Source: an uncultured Bacilli bacterium (lineage in GTDB: Bacteria > Bacillota_I > Bacilli_A > RF39 > UBA660). Taken from it: a stretch of DNA of 16,450 bases. The notes beneath the pieces were generated by a model, which saw only the letters and a list, made by a program, of their open reading frames with translations, did no database searches and had not been told where the DNA came from. This document shows, piece after piece, positions 14,265 through 16,450 of this stretch. The DNA lies in the NCBI GenBank assembly GCA_944331945.1, contig CALVJC010000011.1, positions 1 through 16,450 on the forward strand, read 5' to 3'. How positions within the stretch are numbered: position 1 is the stretch's first letter; every line of letters starts with the position of its first letter. Both the position numbers and the translations under genes were made by a program.

Positions 14265-14961
14265 AATCTCTATCATTTCCTATAATAATTAATACAAGTC
14301 TTAATAAATCAAAAATGGTACTGATTAAAGATGCTACGTAGGTAAGAGCAGCGGCAGTTAGCATGTTGCTAGCATCTTTTCTTTCGTTGCTGGTAATAAT
14401 ACCTTCGGATACTAAAATTTGTTTTGCTCGCGAGGAAGCATTCAACTCAACTGGTAGTGTTACAAGTTGGAATAATAACATGAATAAGAGAAGTCCTACT
14501 CCGATCCAAGCGACATTCGTAGCGCCAAAAATAAGGCCTACTAAAACGGCAATGTAACCAAATCTTGTTCCGAAGTTTACAAAAGGTATGATAGCCGAAC
14601 GAATTCTCATAAAGGTATAACCTTCTTTATCTTGAATCGCATGACCACATTCATGAGCAGCGACAGAAACGGCAGCGATACTTGTGCCATGATAAATATC
14701 CGTCGAAAGACGTACTACTTTTTGCTTTGGATCATAATGATCACTTAAGGTACCTTTGGTTTCTACTACATAAATATTATCTAAGCCATTTTTGGCTAGA
14801 ATTTCCCTAGCAGCTTCGGCTCCTGTCTTACCACTTTTTACTTCTACTTTTTTGTATTTGCTATATCTTGTTCTTAAATAAATATCCGCTATTAAAGTAA
14901 CGAGAAAGGCTATGATAATTAATCCATAACCAACAAAATTAAATGTTGTATAATAATACAT
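14263..14961 (-). CDS. Neutral zinc metallopeptidase, YugP family, membrane protein
   Basis: This 232-residue protein belongs to the YugP-type zinc peptidases (Zn_peptidase_2). The zinc motif HECGH at 103-107 sits in the characteristic SVAAHECGHAIQD context. Hydrophobic segments are seen near residues 8-28, 121-140, 146-170 and 203-227, so it is a membrane protein. The family has no firmly known substrate. It is the second gene of the cysS operon, 9 bases after the cysS stop, with a strong GGGAGGAA ribosome binding site. In B. subtilis yugP lies elsewhere, so its place between cysS and mrnC is unusual compared with that reference. An active peptidase is expected, since both histidines and the glutamate of the motif are present. 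Confidence 0.9.
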   Translation of the reverse strand: MYYYTTFNFVGYGLIIIAFLVTLIADIYLRTRYSKYKKVEVKSGKTGAEAAREILAKNGLDNIYVVETKGTLSDHYDPKQKVVRLSTDIYHGTSIAAVSVAAHECGHAIQDKEGYTFMRIRSAIIPFVNFGTRFGYIAVLVGLIFGATNVAWIGVGLLLFMLLFQLVTLPVELNASSRAKQILVSEGIITSNERKDASNMLTAAALTYVASLISTIFDLLRLVLIIIGNDRD

Positions 14962-14970
14962 TTTTCCTCC

Positions 14971-16353
14971 CTATATTTTTTGATAAGTAGTACCCGATCT
15001 ACCATCAATTAATTTAATTCCCCTTGCTAGTAAATCGTCACGTATCTTATCGGCTTCTTCATAATTTTTATTTTTCTTTGCAATATTTCTTTGTTCAATG
15101 AGGTGAAGAATCTCCTCATCAAGATCCATTATATCATCTTTTAATAAATCTAAGCTTAAAACTTCATCAAATTTTTTAATTAATTCTTTTTTGGTTTTAT
15201 CCGGCGTATCAAGTTTTAATACTTCATAAAGAACGGTTAAAGCCATGGCCGTATTTAAATCATCTCCTAAAGCATCTTTGAATTTGTTTAAATACTGCTT
15301 TATGATCGCTTCATCTATGGTGCCTTCGTCTTGAAGAGACTTGATACGATTTTTTAATTTTTTGTATGCATTTTCAGATTGTTTTAGGGCATCATAAGTA
15401 AATAATAAGGGTTTGCGATAATGAGATTCTAAGCACATATAACGATAGCTTAAAGGCTGAAATCCATTTTCTTCTAAAGTACTAACCGTTAGAATGTCCC
15501 CTTTGGATTTACTCATTTTTCCACTTTTGTCATTTAAGTGTTCTCCATGAACCCAGTAGTTGCACCATTTATGTCCAAGATAAGCCTCACTTTGGGCAAT
15601 TTCATTGGTGTGATGAGGAAAGATATTATCTACTCCCCCACAATGAATATCTAAATACTCCCCTAGATTTTTAATCGCAATCGCCGAACATTCAATGTGC
15701 CAACCAGGATAACCCAAACCAAAGGGACTTTCCCATTTTAATTCTTGAGAATCAAACTTTGATTTGGTAAACCAAAGAACAAAGTCGGCTTGATTTTTTT
15801 TATTGTCATCAAACTCTACTCCTTCTCGAACCCCTACTACCATATCATCGGCCCTATGATTGGTTAAAGCATAATAATCTGTTAACTTTGAAGTATCAAA
15901 ATAGACATTTCCTCCGGCTTTATAGGCATAGCCAGTTTCGAGCAACTTTTCGATCATCTTGATATAAAAATCAATATTTTGCGTAGCGGGACTTACAATA
16001 CTAGGCCATGTAATGTTTAACTTCTCGGTATCTTTTTTAAACTCTTCGGTATAGAACTTAGCTATATCAAGAACCGATTTTTGTTCTTTCTTAGCACTTT
16101 TTAGCATTTTATCTTCGCCACTATCGGAATCACTTGATAAATGTCCTACATCCGTGATATTCATACAGCGCTTTACTTTATAGCCAAGCAGGTTTAATGT
16201 TTTCTCCAAAACATCTTCCATAATATAAGTTCTTAAATTACCAATATGAGCATAATGATAAACGGTAGGACCACAAGTATACATTTTGACCTCATTTTTA
16301 TCTATGGGAACAAATTCTTCCACACTTCTTGTAAGGGTATTATATAACTTCAT
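14971..16353 (-). CDS. cysS: Cysteinyl-tRNA synthetase
   Basis: This is a complete class I cysteinyl-tRNA synthetase of 460 residues, which charges tRNA-Cys in the cytoplasm. The HIGH motif is HIGN (36-39) after TCGPTVYHYA, and KMSKS lies at 279-283. The zinc site that selects cysteine is complete: Cys27, Cys222, His247 and Glu251, with the same 25- and 4-residue spacings as in the E. coli enzyme. The C-terminal part (about 330-460) holds the DALR-type helical domain. It is the first gene of the right-hand operon. The leader between its -10 and the ATG is only about 30 bases, so no T-box or other long riboswitch fits there. Confidence 0.98.
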   Translation of the reverse strand: MKLYNTLTRSVEEFVPIDKNEVKMYTCGPTVYHYAHIGNLRTYIMEDVLEKTLNLLGYKVKRCMNITDVGHLSSDSDSGEDKMLKSAKKEQKSVLDIAKFYTEEFKKDTEKLNITWPSIVSPATQNIDFYIKMIEKLLETGYAYKAGGNVYFDTSKLTDYYALTNHRADDMVVGVREGVEFDDNKKNQADFVLWFTKSKFDSQELKWESPFGLGYPGWHIECSAIAIKNLGEYLDIHCGGVDNIFPHHTNEIAQSEAYLGHKWCNYWVHGEHLNDKSGKMSKSKGDILTVSTLEENGFQPLSYRYMCLESHYRKPLLFTYDALKQSENAYKKLKNRIKSLQDEGTIDEAIIKQYLNKFKDALGDDLNTAMALTVLYEVLKLDTPDKTKKELIKKFDEVLSLDLLKDDIMDLDEEILHLIEQRNIAKKNKNYEEADKIRDDLLARGIKLIDGRSGTTYQKI

Positions 16354-16382
16354 CCTATCACTTCCTCTTTTTGATTGTATTT

Positions 16383-16391
16383 ATTATATCA
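16383..16391 (-). promoter_or_regulatory. Extended -10 promoter of the cysS operon
   Basis: TGATATAAT (16383-16391, minus strand) is a perfect extended -10 box. At 17 bases upstream only the poor -35 TTTTCT is found, within the T-rich tail of the preceding terminator, so the promoter would depend on the extended -10. Confidence 0.6.
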
Positions 16392-16395
16392 GAAA

Positions 16396-16438
16396 AATAA
16401 ATAAAAGAAAATAAGAGACTTATTAACATCTCTTATTT
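16396..16438 (-). terminator. Terminator of a gene beyond the right edge
   Basis: An exact 10-base inverted repeat AAATAAGAGA (16409-16418) and TCTCTTATTT (16429-16438) encloses a 10-base loop. On the minus strand it is followed by a T-rich tract (16396-16408). It should end transcription coming from a minus-strand gene lying beyond 16450 and so insulate the cysS operon. Confidence 0.7.
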
Positions 16439-16450
16439 ATTATATTCTAT

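Noticed and set aside
16354..16450. Possible T-box leader before cysS, as in many Bacillota
   Set aside because: The hairpin here lies upstream of the -10 element and the leader after it is only about 30 bases; no T-box sequence or specifier stem is seen. It is better read as the terminator of a preceding gene.

Overview
The window is an ordinary-looking chromosomal segment from a low-GC Bacillota (Firmicutes), most likely a member of the Bacilli such as a gut lineage near Erysipelotrichales or RF39; that placement is inferred from gene content and order, not from a marker search. The genetic code is standard: tryptophan codons are TGG, and TGA is the stop of lgt and yvcK, so this is not a UGA-Trp mollicute. 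I see no rRNA, tRNA, CRISPR array, insertion sequence or prophage. Intergenic gaps are all under about 150 bases, so no long stretch is unexplained.

Layout. Bases 1-1394 (minus) hold most of a TGS-domain nucleoside kinase that runs off the left edge. It diverges from clpP (1533-2105, plus), which is followed by a small regulator with two tandem Xre-type HTH domains (2206-2676, plus). A compact seven-gene minus-strand operon then reads right to left from a near-consensus promoter at about 10660: uvrA, a YvlD-type membrane protein, lgt, trxB, yvcK, whiA and a membrane-anchored GH3 glycosidase (nagZ-like). Junctions in it are overlaps of 4-11 bases or gaps of 3-9 bases. It ends in a hairpin shared with the convergent Xre gene. 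Two single-gene units follow, both minus strand: a tail-anchored protein of unknown function (10703-11362) and a calcineurin-type phosphoesterase (11506-12444), each with its own promoter and terminator. The right end is a second minus-strand operon, cysS, a YugP-type zinc peptidase, mrnC, rlmB and a SigH-like sigma factor, starting from an extended -10 promoter near 16390.

Together these are housekeeping modules: DNA repair, lipoprotein maturation, thiol redox, envelope and carbon control (YvcK), WhiA, wall turnover, proteolysis, Cys-tRNA charging and 23S rRNA maturation. The left operon plus clpP is a condensed form of the B. subtilis uvrA-yvlD-hprK-lgt-trxB-rapZ-yvcK-whiA-crh-clpP neighbourhood without hprK, rapZ and crh. 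The right operon is a condensed form of B. subtilis cysS-mrnC-rlmB-yacP-sigH. I found no clear previously undescribed system. The points most worth a second look are the missing carbon-control genes, the tandem Xre protein, the tail-anchored unknown, the phosphoesterase with an altered metal motif, and the divergent sigma factor.
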